Below, piece by piece: positions 33,934 through 45,284 of a stretch of 64,000 bases of DNA (its first letter is position 1; the number at the start of each line of letters is the position of its first letter). The stretch is from positions 2,604,001 to 2,668,000 of the forward strand of contig NC_070572.1 in NCBI RefSeq assembly GCF_026914185.1, read 5' to 3'. A model generated the notes under the pieces. The model was not told the origin of the DNA, did not search any database, and saw only the letters and a list, made by a program, of their open reading frames with translations. The DNA comes from Puccinia triticina (lineage: Eukaryota; Basidiomycota; Pucciniomycetes; Pucciniales; Pucciniaceae). The translations under genes were made by a program, and so were the position numbers.

Positions 33934-34424
33934 CACCAGGGAAGCTTTGGGGGCACTCCCCAGGGAGTGCCACAGCTTAATTTGGTGTTAGTTTTTGTCT
34001 GAACTGGGGCGGAATTGCTTACAATGTGATGTTAAATTGTTTAATTAATGGGTAAGAACTATAGACCAATCTAATTTGGAGTGATATGTAACTGTTCAAC
34101 ATGCACTATCATTCAAATATGTTGAATTTATCTTGAAGTAAAGTTCATGTCAATCACAACTTGAGTTCTACATTTGAAAACCAGGTAGCTCTTGCACCTC
34201 CATTTTTTTACATTGGGGCAAACTGCCTTCATCAAATATATATCATGCCTGAAACACAATTGCCTAGATTTGGATAAAGAAAATATCAGAAGTGCAAAAT
34301 TTTCTAAATTATTTGCACAAGTGCAGGAGAAATTTATGCCGTCTGGGTACATGAGGGTGACACAGTTCATAAATCACTCAGACGCAAATACTCCTCTGGT
34401 CTGAAGAATGTGTGATATGTGTCT

Positions 34425-34468
34425 GATTTGTCACCCTATTGTACGCGCGTACAATAGGGTGACAAATC
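34425..34468. repeat. 44-bp perfect palindrome with GTACGCGCGTAC centre
   Basis: GATTTGTCACCCTATTGTAC then GCGC then the exact inverse. Another perfect copy is at 39704-39747, decayed copies at 39838-39880, 32270-32300 and 31022-31055, and a doubled one inside 34493-34697. Confidence 0.9.
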
Positions 34469-34492
34469 TTAGTCCATTCAGGGCAGTTACAG

Positions 34493-34697
34493 CTAAATTT
34501 TTCTTAAATTTTACCCTCATTTACTTGGCAGAAATTCCCCTCTGGTCTGAAAAGTGCGTGATTTGTCACCCTATTGTACGCGCGGTGATTTGTCACCCTA
34601 TTGTACGCGCGTACAATGGGGTGACAAATCACACACTTTTCAGACCAGAGGGGAATTTCTGCCAAGTAAATGAGGGTAAAATTTAAGAAAAATTTAA
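34493..34697. repeat. 205-bp palindrome
   Basis: Arms of about 90 bp (TTTTCTTAAATTTTACCCTC..., TCCCCTCTGGTCTGAAAAG) are inverted around a doubled GTCACCCTATTGTACGCGCG core. Arm sequence recurs near 39440-39500 and 39760-39790. Confidence 0.85.
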
Positions 34698-34699
34698 TA

Positions 34700-34880
34700 C
34701 AACTAGAGGCCAAGGCGGCTGCGCCGCTGCAGAGCATCAGGGGTTCAATCTCCAGCATTCAAAAAAATGTTTCCTCAAAAAGACAACAGCAGGCCAGCCT
34801 GTACCATAGGCTTCAATTTTTCAAAATTGCCACTTATCTTGTCCTCTACACAAAAATCAGGAATAAGAAGAGGTTTTAAT
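34700..34880 (+). repeat. tRNA-derived SINE-like head
   Basis: ACTAGAGGCCAAGGCGGC resembles a Pol III A box region of Leu/Ser-type tRNA, and GGGGTTCAATCTCC resembles a B box, about 35 bp apart. The same head lies antisense at 61720-61782 (GCCGCCTTGGCCTCTAGT). The 3' limit is unclear. Confidence 0.5.
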
Positions 34881-35220
34881 TGCTAAAATTCTTCACTTTT
34901 GGTCCCAATACGGTCTTCTGGTGATGTTCAGGTTTAGTTTGAGGAAGTATTGGGATATGAAATTGGAAAAATTGAATTTTCATGCCCTATGGTGCAGGCC
35001 CTAATAAATATGTGGCTTTTTAATGGGTTGTCAAGCAGAGAAGTTGCATTTTTTTATTCTTTGACTAACAGTGACACCTTGAAAATGGATAACACAGTCT
35101 CAGATTGAGTCAGTTTGTAAATTGCATCAATCTCAATTTCAGTAATCCCAAGTACAAAGCAAAGCTCTTCATTACAAACAAGCATGCACTGCTCAGCTGA
35201 GCTGGCTGTGGATATTTCAA

Positions 35221-36380
35221 GGGTCAGGCTTTAGGCACGCCAAAGAAATGCCGGATGCACACCAAAAAAGGCGTGAACTGCGGACCACTCCAAGATTTTT
35301 GGAGTGGAGGATTGTTCACTCCAAAACCAGCCCCCATTTGGAGTGCGCAACCCGGCACTCCAGGCTGGTATTGAGTGAACACCCTGCCACGCCAAAACCA
35401 GCCCCCCCTCGATGGCCGGTCATGTACACTTGATGACCGGGACAGGCCGGTCATCAAGGGCAGTACACTCGATGACGGGCACAGGCCGGTCATCAAGCGG
35501 ACAAACCCCTCTTGATGACCGGCAAGACCGGTCATTGAGAGACACACTCCTCTTGATGACCGGCATAGACCGGTCATCGAGAGGATTTATCCCTCTTGAT
35601 GGGACACACCCCTCTCGATGACCGGTTTGTACCGGTCATCAAGAGGACACACCCCTCTCAATGACCGGTTTGTACCAGTCATCAAGAGGACACACCCCTC
35701 TTGATGACCGGCATAGACCGGTCATTGAGAGGATCCATCCCTCTCAATGACCGGTTTGTACCGGTCATCAAGAGGATTCATCCCTCTCGATGACTGGTTT
35801 GTACCGGTCATCAAGAGGATCCATCCCTCTCAATGACCGGTTTGTACCGGTCATCAAGAGGACACACCCCTCTTGATGACCGGCATCAACCGGTCATCGA
35901 GAGGATCCATCCCTCTTGATGACCGGTTTGTACTGGTCATCAAGAGGACACACCCCTCTTGATGACCGGCATCGACCGGTCATCGAGAGGGGTGTGTCCC
36001 ATTGAGAGGGATAAATCCTCTTGATGACCGGTCTATGCCGGTCATCAAGAGGAGTGTGTCTCTCGATGACCGGTCTTGCCGGTCATTGAGAGGGGTGTGT
36101 CCGCTTGATGACCGGCCTGTGCCCGTCATTGAGTGTACTGCCCTTGATGACCGGCCTGTGCCGGTCATCGAGTGTACATGACCGGCCATTGAGGGGGGGC
36201 TGGTTTTGGCGTGGCAGGGTGTTCACTCCATACCAGCCTGGAGTGCCGGGTTGGGCACTCCAAATGGGGGCTGGTTTTGGAGTGAACAATCCTCCACTCC
36301 AAAAATCTTGGAGTGGTCCAGAGTTCTCACCTTTTTTGGCGTGCATCCGGCATTTCTTTGGCGTGCCTAAAGCCTGACCC
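35221..36380. mobile_element. 1.16-kb palindromic element, 8-bp TSD TATTTCAA
   Basis: Starts GGGTCAGGCTTTAGGCACGCC and ends with the inverse; TATTTCAA at 35213-35220 and 36381-36388. Arms of about 180 bp pair, and the centre (35400-36190) is an array of about 43-bp units built on GATGACCGGTTTGTACCGGTC and CATCAAGAGGACACACCCCTC, which are themselves inverted. No coding capacity. An 8-bp TSD fits hAT, but the GGGTCAGG end is unassigned. Confidence 0.85.
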
Positions 36381-36516
36381 TATTTCAATCACACAAACTA
36401 AAAACCAGGAAACTTTGATTTTGTAGAAATGAGTTGGATGCCAAGTGACCATGTGAAAAATAGTACACAGTCACTGACCAGGAAAGGGGGAATAGTTATG
36501 GCCTGGACCTGATAAG

Positions 36517-36923
36517 CAACGATGGGAAGTTACATACGTTACGATATCCAGAGGGATTTTCGTAACGTAACTTCCCACCGTTACCAGATAACGTGTTACC
36601 GTTATCTGGCAACATGGCTCCTTGGGCCGGTGGGTAACGTAACAGAGGGTGTTTTCACCCTCAATACCCGGAAAAATAACGGAGATAACGCGTTAACCGC
36701 GTTACCAGAGGCAAAAATGCCATAAAAGGGGGAAAACCCCCCTTTTTTGCGCAGGTTATCCTCCTATAATTGCAAGGGATAACGTAACGAGGCTAGGAAG
36801 AGAGAAAAAAAATTAAAGAAAACGTAACAGAAGCATTGCCGCCGTCATGGTAACAATAACGGCAAGGATTCCGTTACGTTTTTGTTACGCTACCGTTACA
36901 GGTAGCGTAACCTCCCATTGTTG
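36517..36923. mobile_element. Element with 7-bp TSD TGATAAG, GTTACGTTAC-rich
   Basis: Starts CAACGATGGGAAGTTAC and ends GTAACCTCCCATTGTTG; TGATAAG at 36510-36516 and 36924-36930. The interior is crowded with CGTAACG/CGTTACG. Same family as 51065-51454 and 52464-53112. Confidence 0.85.
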
Positions 36924-37521
36924 TGATAAGTAACCTGTTGTGTATCAAGCTGAAAAGGAAATATCATCCACATGTAGCATGAGTCAACAATTTAGCATCA
37001 GTAAACAACTTACATCAATTTGAACTGATGAGACCTAATTGCAGACAATACTCTTCACCTCCAGGATTGCCTTCCTCAGAGACATACATATTCATGGAGA
37101 GTAATGATCTGTCTGAGATCATTTGTAACCCCTCCCCTCCACTCTTGAAATATACTATCTGCATTTATTTTGGTTTGAACAATTGGGTGAAGGCAAGATA
37201 TCTATATAAATACACAAACAGATACAAGAGAATGGTAAGAGGGTAGATACCCATGTGTTTTTTGGTACTTTTTGGTTGGATTTGGGGGCATGTATGTGAG
37301 TGTTTAGCAAGGATGATATGGAGGCATCAGAGAGGAGACAAGGAAGGCTGTTATAAGCGGGACAACGCGGATGTCTTCAGAAATGCCAAGGGTTGATTGG
37401 GCAATACTCATCCCGCCGACGACGGGCATCTCATTGGGGCGCACTTACGAGCGGCGGGTTGGCGTGTACGCCGGACGGGCCGCCAAGCCGCAGCATAAAG
37501 TATGTGTGTGTGTGTGTGTTT

Positions 37522-37527
<6 letters not shown>

Positions 37528-37553
<26 letters not shown>

Positions 37554-38439
37554 TAAGGGGGGCCAGAGTGATGACGCACGCTTTGCCAACAAAGGAAGTC
37601 CTAATGGCACTGTTAGGGTCAAGGAGATGAGGACGAGGGACGGCGGCACGAGCCGGGGGATCACCAACTTTCTGTTTTTTGCGAGAGGGAAGGGCAGAGT
37701 CCAGGCAGTCAAGGGGGCGGGTTCTGGATGAACTCGGCCCCGTCCCAGGTCTGTTGGGGTCTGAGGAAGAGGATGCGGTGGGCAGGGGCAGCTGGATCAC
37801 ACTGATAGCCGCATGGTTTGGCGAGTGAGAGTGGTCGAGATGTGCTGCAAGCGCCGCCGAGATACTCCGCGAAGTAGTCTTCTGGACCGGTGGGTTTGGA
37901 AGTGCATGGGTAAGGAGAGACTGCGAGAAAGTCGGCGCGGGGGGCTTAGCAGGCAGGTTGGAGCGGGAAGAGCTCAGCTGGGCGTCGGCGCCAAGGGTCT
38001 TGGTGATTAATGCCCGGGTCTGGTCTTCTAATGGCTTGATAGGTTGTGGTTTATGATGATCTTTGGGCTGGCTGACGAGTTTGACGGGGCGGGTGTGGCC
38101 AAGCCCTAAGAGGCCGACGGCGGCCTCAACGGTTTCTTGTTCAACATTGACCGGGAGAACATTGAGGCTCGCTTCTTGGAAGTCGGGTGGCAGTTTGGGC
38201 TTGTCTAGAGTGGAGCGGTCGCTAGCGATTGAGAACCTCCACTGTTGTGGGCACGCAAGGCATCGACGGAATCGAGGCTGCGTTGGAAGCACTCCTTGGT
38301 CTAGTCTCTCCTCCGCAGCCCGCCGCCGACGGTTTTGCGCGGGCCGAGGATGGTGGAGTGTCTTCATTGACCGGAATCCATCTGGTTTGACTGGGGAAGA
38401 CTGAGGTCGACAAATTTTGATGAGACTGGTGAACTTCAT
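37528..38439 (-). CDS. Unrecognised GC-rich Pro/Ser-rich ORF inside element D
   Basis: 303 codons with a plausible coding stretch (residues about 85-130: LPPDFQEASLNVLPVNVEQE, then TVEAAVGLLGLGHTRPVKLV). A basic motif SRKKQKVGD near residue 255 could be a nuclear localisation signal. I do not recognise the family. The frame ends in a poly-C run that may lie in an intron; beyond it a frame around LRLGGPSGVHANPPL (37440-37500), followed by GTAAGT, could be a further exon. GC content is well above that of the surrounding element, so this may be a captured host gene segment. Start at 38439 is the first ATG. Confidence 0.4.
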
Positions 38440-38459
38440 TTTCCAGGTGAATATTTGTC

Positions 38460-39430
38460 AGCTCCTACCTGGAGAAAGTATCTCATCGCTCTCCTAAATC
38501 CTACCTGAGCAAACCGGCTTAACTCTGTTGGACCAACGTTGGATATCTTTTTGGGTTCTGGATAAAGAAAAGCAACAAATTGAGCACAAGAGGCAATCAC
38601 TATTTAGGCCAAGAATGAATCACTCACGGGTCACCACAATCAATTCCTACAGCAAGGTGCGTTAGCGACTGGTGGACAAGGAGCGTGAGTTGCTCAGCAC
38701 GGGTTGGCGGCCCAGCTCTGTTGTGTCTGCTGGAACAGCAGGCCCAGATGCCGTTGGCAGCCCTGGGAGGGTGTGGTGGAGTAGGACACGGTGGGTGAGG
38801 TCTTGAGGGCGGGCGTGTTGCTTTCCCAGCTCAGGCTGTATTTGCTTGTAGCAACGACCTCAGTTTGGTGTCTGTCTCCATACTGGGCGGCACCGGTTTT
38901 TCAAACTTGCTGTGTTCGGGGCTGAGTGGATGTCTGGACAATGGTTGACCTGGCCCAGTTGAAAGCGCAAGGAGGGGTCGGTGGAAGTTGGCGTGTGTAT
39001 ACACTGTATAGGTTGTCTATAAAATGCCGGCACTCTTGAAGCTTTTAATCCCCAGGCTGTCTCTTGTGCTGTAATTCCAGCCGGCGGTCAGTCTCAAACC
39101 CCTCTGCTGTTGCGCTTGCGCAGTCTGAGGGGCAATATTTGTTGGCCCCCCTTTGCATAATGCCTTTACTGCGCGCGCTGGGGGTCATCCACCCACCTTT
39201 TTTTAACCCTGCTAGACAGGGATGGAAGGTGGGCCCGGGTGTGTCAGCTTTCTGATGCTAGCGGGCTGAGTGTGTGTGTGTGTGTTTGTCTGAGTGTCTT
39301 GTAATTATACCAGAGTGTTTTTTTTTACTTCAGCTTTTTTAAAGGGGAAACCCTTGATCTTTTTTTTTGTGATTTTGTATATTTCTAGGGGGAACCCTTG
39401 ATCTTTAATTCTATGTTTCACTGACTTTAA
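38460..39430. other. GC-rich to AT-rich sequence, no gene recognised
   Basis: Probably continues whatever sequence element D captured with the ORF on its left; a GTGTGTGTGTGT run lies at 39272. No domain seen. Confidence 0.35.
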
Positions 39431-39920
39431 TATACTTGGATGGGGTGACAAATCACACACTTTTCAGACCAGAGGGGAATTTCTGCAAAGTAAATCAAGG
39501 TGACACAGTTTGGAAACAATTCAGCTGGACATGTCCCTCTGATCTGAAAAGTGTGTGATTTTTCACCCTAGTACAATAGAGTCAAAAATCACACACAAGT
39601 TACAAACTTTCCAGACCAGAGGGTAATTTCCAGCTGAATTATTTCCAAACTGTCACACCCTCATTTACTTGGGAAAAATTAACATCTGCTCTGAAAACTG
39701 TGTGATTTGTCACCCTATTGTACGCGCGTACAATAGGGTGACAAATCAGGAACTTTTTATCCCAGAGGGTAATTTGTGACGAGTAAATGAGGGTAAAATT
39801 GAGGAAGATTTATCTGTAACTTCCCTGATGGACTATGATTTGTCACCCTACTGCTTGCGCGTACAATAGGGTGACAAATCCCACACCAATCACATTCTGT
39901 TTAGGCCACAGCAACAGGTA
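39430..39920. repeat. Palindrome-rich block matching 34390-34700
   Basis: Repeats of GACAAATCACACACTTTTCAGACCAGAGGGG-type arms and two GTCACCCTATTGTACGCGCG palindromes (one perfect 44-bp copy at 39704-39747). Placed near the right end of element D, mirroring the block near its left end. Confidence 0.7.
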
Positions 39921-39969
39921 AATGAGGGTGAAATGGTCCCAACACCATTCAGATTGACATCACTCTCTG

Positions 39970-40740
39970 GTACAAACAGTGTGTGAGTACACCACGGGTC
40001 GTGCCGGATGTCCATGGGAAACCCTTTTGGAGATGTCCCTGGACATCCGGCTCTTGCAGGGCAGGAAGCATCCGCGGGATGTTACTCTTCATGATGGATA
40101 CAGATGTATCCCAGCTGAATATCCACCGGATGGTCTTGGAGCATCTGCTGGATGTAACCCAATCATCCGCCGGATATCACAAACCATCCGCAGATGGGAA
40201 AAATAATTGTCCAGGTGCACTGGCCTGCAAACTCCTACAATGAGCACCAGGCCCTGGGTTGCGTGCGCTAACAAGCAGGGGGCAGAGGCAATGCAATTGG
40301 GTGTTGGGGGCGATCGGGCCCGGGTGCTGCAGTGGTTGACAAGACTGGGTGTTGAACACCCAACCTGCAGCATCAGAGGTCCCGGGCAGAGGCAGCCCTT
40401 CCCCACTACGGCAGGGGGCATGTGTGATTGACAGCAGCGCACGCGGTTTATATCGAGTGCACACTGGGTTGACATCCATTGGACACTCCAGCCAGAGTGT
40501 CCGATGGATGTTGACTCTCAGGATGTCCAGAGGACACTCCAGCCAGAGTGTCCGATGGATGTTGACCCTCAGGATGTCCAAATGATGTCTTTGAGGGCTG
40601 AACATCACTTGGACGCATCCAAAAGCGTCCAAGTGATGCTCAGTGCACCTGGCATCTGCTGGATGCTCCCCGGACATCATGCAGACGCTTTTCAGCCCAA
40701 AGCATCCGCAGGATGTCAGCCTTTTCCAAAAAGGCGCCCC
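39970..40740. repeat. Hairpin repeats with GGATGTCC/CATCCGCAGGATG units
   Basis: Units such as GGACACTCCAGCCAGAGTGTCC (two direct copies 54 bp apart, 40480-40560), GCATCCaaaaGCGTCC.. and CATCCGCCGGATATC. Several frames stay open; none looks like a gene. Confidence 0.6.
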
Positions 40741-40864
40741 GTGGTGTAGTTGTATATCATATCATGTTTGATTATACATATGATTTAGTAGACATTGCGC
40801 CAAGTTATTAAGAAAATTCAGGGTAAGGCACTCCCTGGGGAGTGCCCCCCAAGCTTCCCTGGTG

Positions 40865-41290
40865 GGTGTTTGTGCATATAACGGGTTGTGTGTACATTTT
40901 ACATGTTATACCTGTTTTACACTGTTTGTAAAATTCTTGAATGGGGGTTACATGGTGCGGGACATTTATACTTGGGGGTCACATGTTGTGGGAACATCTT
41001 ACGTGGGGGTTGTGTGTTGCAGAAACATGTTACATGGGGATTGTGTGCTGCAGGAACATGTTACCTGTTGCACAAGCTTGATACATGGGTTACTTGGTTT
41101 AAATTTTTCATAGGGTTACTTGTTGCTGAAATATCTACATGGTGTTTATATGTTGCAGAAATATTACATGTTGTGTAACAATTTTATATGGGGGTTGCGG
41201 TGCCCAGGTTACATGTCACATAACAATGTTATATGGGTGTCGCGGTGCCTGGGTTACATGCTGTGTAATATAGGGGGGTTGCGGTGCGCG
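40865..41290. repeat. TTACATG-GGGGGTT tandem, right part
   Basis: Degenerate 25-30-bp units (TTACATGTTGTGGGAACAT, TTACATGGGGATTGTGTG, ATGGGGGTTGCGGTGCC), the continuation of 33830-33933 interrupted by element D. Confidence 0.65.
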
Positions 41291-41592
41291 CACATGGACA
41301 ACTCCCAAAGAGACCCTCTGCGCAGGGCCTTTTGGGCAGACGACTCCCATTTGTCAAGGGAAAAAAAAATGTCTTTGACAACTCCCCAAAAAAAATGGAT
41401 TTGGGAAAACAACTCCCAACACTGGTTGCAACAACATATGGGTGTTGGGTTCTCAATTTTTGGGAGTTGTTTTTCCAAGTCTCTTTTTTTTTTTTTTTTT
41501 TTAACTTTAATACTTGAAATATTTATATAGTGATCCTAGCTTTTTTTTGTTTTTGAAAAACCTAAGAATAAATCACCAGGGGACTGACCCAC

Positions 41593-42715
41593 TGTTGGCC
41601 TTAATAAATTCTGACATCCTTTTGGGCGTTGAATCACTGAGTTTGTTGAGGGTATTGGTGTGAAATGCGTCCCAAGCCTGTTTGAGTGCTTCATGCATCT
41701 CCGGGACTGATTGGGGCTGGTAGAGTTCCTGGACTCTTGAGGACAAACCAAACATTCTCAATTGGATTAAGGTCTGGAGATTGAGCTGGCCAGTCAATCT
41801 TGCTGATGGAGTAGTTGTCACAAAATTCTTGACTGGCAAGGGCCTTATGAACCGGAGTGTTGTCTTCCATCAAGCTGAGTTCATGGTTTGGGTCAGCATC
41901 CTCAAAGAAAGGCAGAAGAGCTTTTTCATAGATGTTTTTGATGGATTCTTCAGCGTTGCGTCTTCCAGCAACGGTGCAACAAATGCAATACTTGTATTGT
42001 ATAGGCATATACATTGTATTGTATTAATTTTTGAATACAAAATGTCTTGGCGTATTTGTATTGCATTGGTCACCCAATACAATACAATACATTTCAAAAA
42101 AAAAATGTATTAACCGTGCCAATCCACACAATTATGTTTGGGGAGGGCAATACATTATGCAAAAAATACATTGTATTGTATTGGATAAAAAATAAAATAC
42201 AAATACAATGTATATGCTACACAAAACAATACAATACATGCCATATACAAATACATGTATAGTATTTGTTGCACTGGTGCTTCCAGGGGGAAAAACTGTG
42301 AGAGGAGCCCTGGTTTTGCTGAAAAATCCTCCCCAGACCACAGTTGAGGTTCTGCCGTTATTGAAGGTTGGGGCTAGGTTCTGTTGATCATATTTAGCAT
42401 CCTTTTTCATCCGAACCACGACTTGTTTGGAGTTCTTTCCAACCTCAAATGATGATTTGTCCGTCCACAGGATCTTTCTCCAGTCGCTCGGGGTCCAATC
42501 TTTGTGGCGTTTGGAAAATTGGAGCCGGCGTCAACAGTGGAGTTCACGAAGGAAGCGTTTTTTGCTGCAAATTGGTTCTTGAAACCTAATTCATGAGCTT
42601 GGCGGCGAGTGGTGCATGCTGAGATTGAGGTCGCGAGCTGGTCCTTGACCTCAGCCATCTTCATCCAAGGATTATCTTCAAGGATCTTGGCTAGTTCACA
42701 AAGGTTGCACTAATC
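41593..42715 (-). pseudogene. Tc1/mariner transposase, frameshifted and interrupted
   Basis: Cut-and-paste DDE transposase. Minus-strand blocks in order: ELAKILEDNPWMKMAEV and HELGFKNQF (HTH); RRLQFSKRHKDWTPSDW; LWTDKSSFEVGKNSKQVVV (first catalytic D); APTFNNGRTSTVVWGGF; EDNTPVHKAL (second D); DWPAQSPDLNPIENVW (third acidic residue region); then ALKQAWDAF..TLNKLSDS. The 311-bp element at 41969-42279 is inserted after FPPG; removing it with one TSD copy restores FPPGRRNAEES in frame. At least two further frameshifts exist (after FVNST and after NVWF). The 5' part is shared with the duplication copy at 3751-4085. Confidence 0.85.
41969..42279. mobile_element. Element with 7-bp TSD CTTCCAG, AATACAATAC-rich
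   Basis: Starts CAACGGTGCAACAAATGC and ends ATTTGTTGCACTGGTG; CTTCCAG at 41962-41968 and 42280-42286. The interior is largely TGTATTGTATTG / AATACAATAC. Inserted in the Tc1 transposase, whose frame confirms the empty site. Confidence 0.9.
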
Positions 42716-43077
42716 TTGATTATAAATGGCCCCGAGTTGGAGGGAGGAGGGATGAACAAGCCTTGACAAAAAAAGATCAAGGCTGAGAACAGAACAAAGA
42801 AGCCCTTCAAAGAGGGCTAAGACTGCTAGCTTTTGAGAAGGAAAAAGGCAACTCACTACAAGAGACTGGAAGATGGTCTCAGGGATTGGTTCCAGAGAAC
42901 AGATGATTTTCAATTCTAATCTATCAAGATATTTAATCTCTTAAAACTGAGGGACAATATGTGGGACAGAAGTTGAAATGAATATTCATCTTGAGGTAAT
43001 GAAGTGAGTGACAGGTGAGGGAAAGGGAAAGAAAGGAGAAAGAGATGTGAAATTCCAAAAAATTTGTCTACAATGTA

Positions 43078-44754
43078 CTAAACGAGCACTGGCCGATGCT
43101 TTAGAAGATCTGCAAGATTGAATTCTTGTATAATGAACTGAATGAGAAGCGGCTCATGCCTTAAAAGATCGCTGCGGCCATCAAACTTCTTGAGCATATC
43201 CATGAGCACTGGTTCCGTCCGATCTGCATTGATCAGATGATACAATATGGCCAGGGTCGCCACTCTTTTATGAGCCGATGAAGAGTCAAATCGATCATAG
43301 AGAGTGTTGAGAGACGTCCAACCATTGCGCGCGGATGAATACATTGCACGTTCAAGCTGGGGATCGCCCTCGATGATTCCCACAAATACAGATTGGTTCA
43401 CTGAGCAGTAAGATTTCAATTTTGGCAGGAAGTTAAGATCAATAGATTTAGGTGTGAGATAGCGTTTTAGATAGCTCATTCTACTAACTTAGATCTTTTC
43501 CAAATCCAAAGAATGGATTCGTGATTGCTGATTTGGTAAAGAGGTTTCAGTGGTATCGTTAGTGTGACAATATACCAGGGAGAGATAATTGATGAGACAA
43601 CAAACCCTCGTCCCATATTAAATATAGTCTGCTATCAAAAGCATATTGTTTGTGAATGCCAACAACATAGCTAATCATTCCATTGATGTGAGGGAGAAGC
43701 CTGTCAAGTTTTGTATACCTCAACCATAGGCTGTAGAGGCCATACAAGGCAGAGCAGCGCACATTTAATGTCGCAACTACACCTCGATTTACAGTATGAG
43801 CAAGAACTGCAAGCCATTCCTTGACTAGTACATCTGGGGTATCCTGGGTGTCCAGAATTTTTTTGAACCCAAGTTGTATTAAGCAAGATGGATATTCACG
43901 TGGATAATCTTTATCTTGTGTTTGTATAAAGAACAGCCTGAGTGGGTCATCTTCATCCAACGTTTCCCACTTGATGTTGACTGAACCAATTTTTGATTAT
44001 TAGCATCACTTTCAGGAATGATTGGAACTATGTAGGATTAAATTTGGTAGTTCTGAGATATGTTTGGTGGAAAATTTCACTTACTGGTGGCGTAGCGCTT
44101 AGCAACTGCCGGGAACACGAGCCAAACGGCCAACACCAGCGCAGCAGAAAAATCTTAGCAATTTTTTTTCCTGCTCGCAGTTGCCCCATAAAGCTATGGA
44201 TCAGTACTCACGCGTCGCCTCGTCTGCGTCCTCTGGAGTTTGTAATGCTAGGCAGAGAGGCATAGCGGGATACAATGGCAATCAGTAAATTTCTTGGCAA
44301 ACCATGATTCAATTGCTGGATTAGAGTGCGGTGCTGAATAATCCCGAGGCCTACCTGGAGAACGTCCTAGAGATTCAAATGAAGAAAATGATTCTCAGTT
44401 CTTGTTGTGTTGTTGTGCTGGACATGATGCAAAGAGAAACAAGAGAGAAGAATATGGGGGAGTTAACTATGGAATGAGAGTAGGGGTATTATACACACCT
44501 TGAAAAAGACGGTCAAAATGTTCCTGGAACTCTTCGACAGCTTGCCTGACATAGGGAGCTTGTGCAAGGGGCATCCAATGCCGAAGTTGATGCGCTGTAG
44601 CGACTGTGGGGGAAGCCATTCCGTATTCCGAGGAGCTTCCCGCCGCAATGGCAGCATCGCCATCCTTGAAAATCTCCATCGCTTGAGTGACATCTAATAC
44701 TAGTTGGCAGCTGAAAATCGAGAGAAACAGGGCACTAAATGTGGGGAATTGCAT
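43078..44754 (-). CDS. Predicted secreted/membrane protein, 391 aa, duplicated gene copy 2
   Basis: Same five-exon model as the first copy, shifted by 38,610: 44754-44499, 44247-44212, 44153-44085, 43980-43576, 43487-43078, again in phase to 392 codons. The first three exons and introns between them are nearly identical to copy 1. Exon 5 differs by about 14 substitutions, nine of them replacing residues (for example P/L, R/Q, I/V, K/E, V/A, Q/R, G/D, K/Q, T/S). Exon 4 has a few more, including C/Y and V/R. Both copies keep all splice sites and the stop, so neither is an obvious pseudogene. Function unknown; signal peptide and hydrophobic segment as in copy 1. Confidence 0.65.
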
Positions 44755-45284
44755 TGTGTAGGGTTAAATGGTGAGGAGAAGCGATGAATTGGTTGAATGA
44801 GGTTTAATGGTGGCTGATGTTAGGTGAAGAGGCTTTCCTGCTCATGCCGAAGGCCGTGTTTTCTTTCGGAGCAAGCTGACTGGGTGTATATTACTTCCTC
44901 AAGCCTTAGGCAGTGAGTCCTAGTATCCACTAGTTTCAAGCTATAAATAACATTTGTACCAAACAAACATGAAAGCGCCGACTTGTCACGTCCACTACAT
45001 GTTCGAAGCAGGGGGAGGTCTGCTCGGCACAGGGCCACCGCGCCGCGCTTCGGTTATTGAACTTTGTGGTTGTTGTAGGGACCAGGGTTGGGTCGGGGAA
45101 CACACGCCTGGTGTCTCCGTGCAGTACGGAAATCAAGATCAGTTTCACTCCAACAGACTCCAACAGATGATGAGCCACACAATCGCAGGATCCTGTCTAG
45201 TGAAATGGTACACCACGAACTTAACACAAGTCCCTCCCTTGCTCGCGGGGTGCGAGCACCCTCCCGCCCTAGCTTAACACAAGC

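Larger units (their letters stand above)
33934..40864. mobile_element. CACCAGGG-type CACTA-like element D, 6.9 kb, TSD GGT
   Basis: Starts CACCAGGGAAGCTTTGGG followed by the perfect palindrome GGCACTCCCCAGGGAGTGCC (one base differs at the other end), and ends with the inverse; GGT at 33931-33933 and 40865-40867. The flanking GTGTACATTTTACATG array is continuous across the insertion. Contents: a tRNA-type SINE-like sequence, large palindromes, two nested elements, a GC-rich ORF and a hairpin array. No transposase domain was recognised. Confidence 0.85.

Noticed and set aside
37371..37731. Plus-strand frames over the GTGTGT and poly-G run
   Set aside because: Open because of simple repeats; opposite to the better-supported minus-strand ORF.
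41573..41600. CACCAGGGGACTGACCC as another CACTA-like terminus
   Set aside because: It coincides with the end of the Tc1 transposase frame, lacks the inner palindrome and has no partner end.
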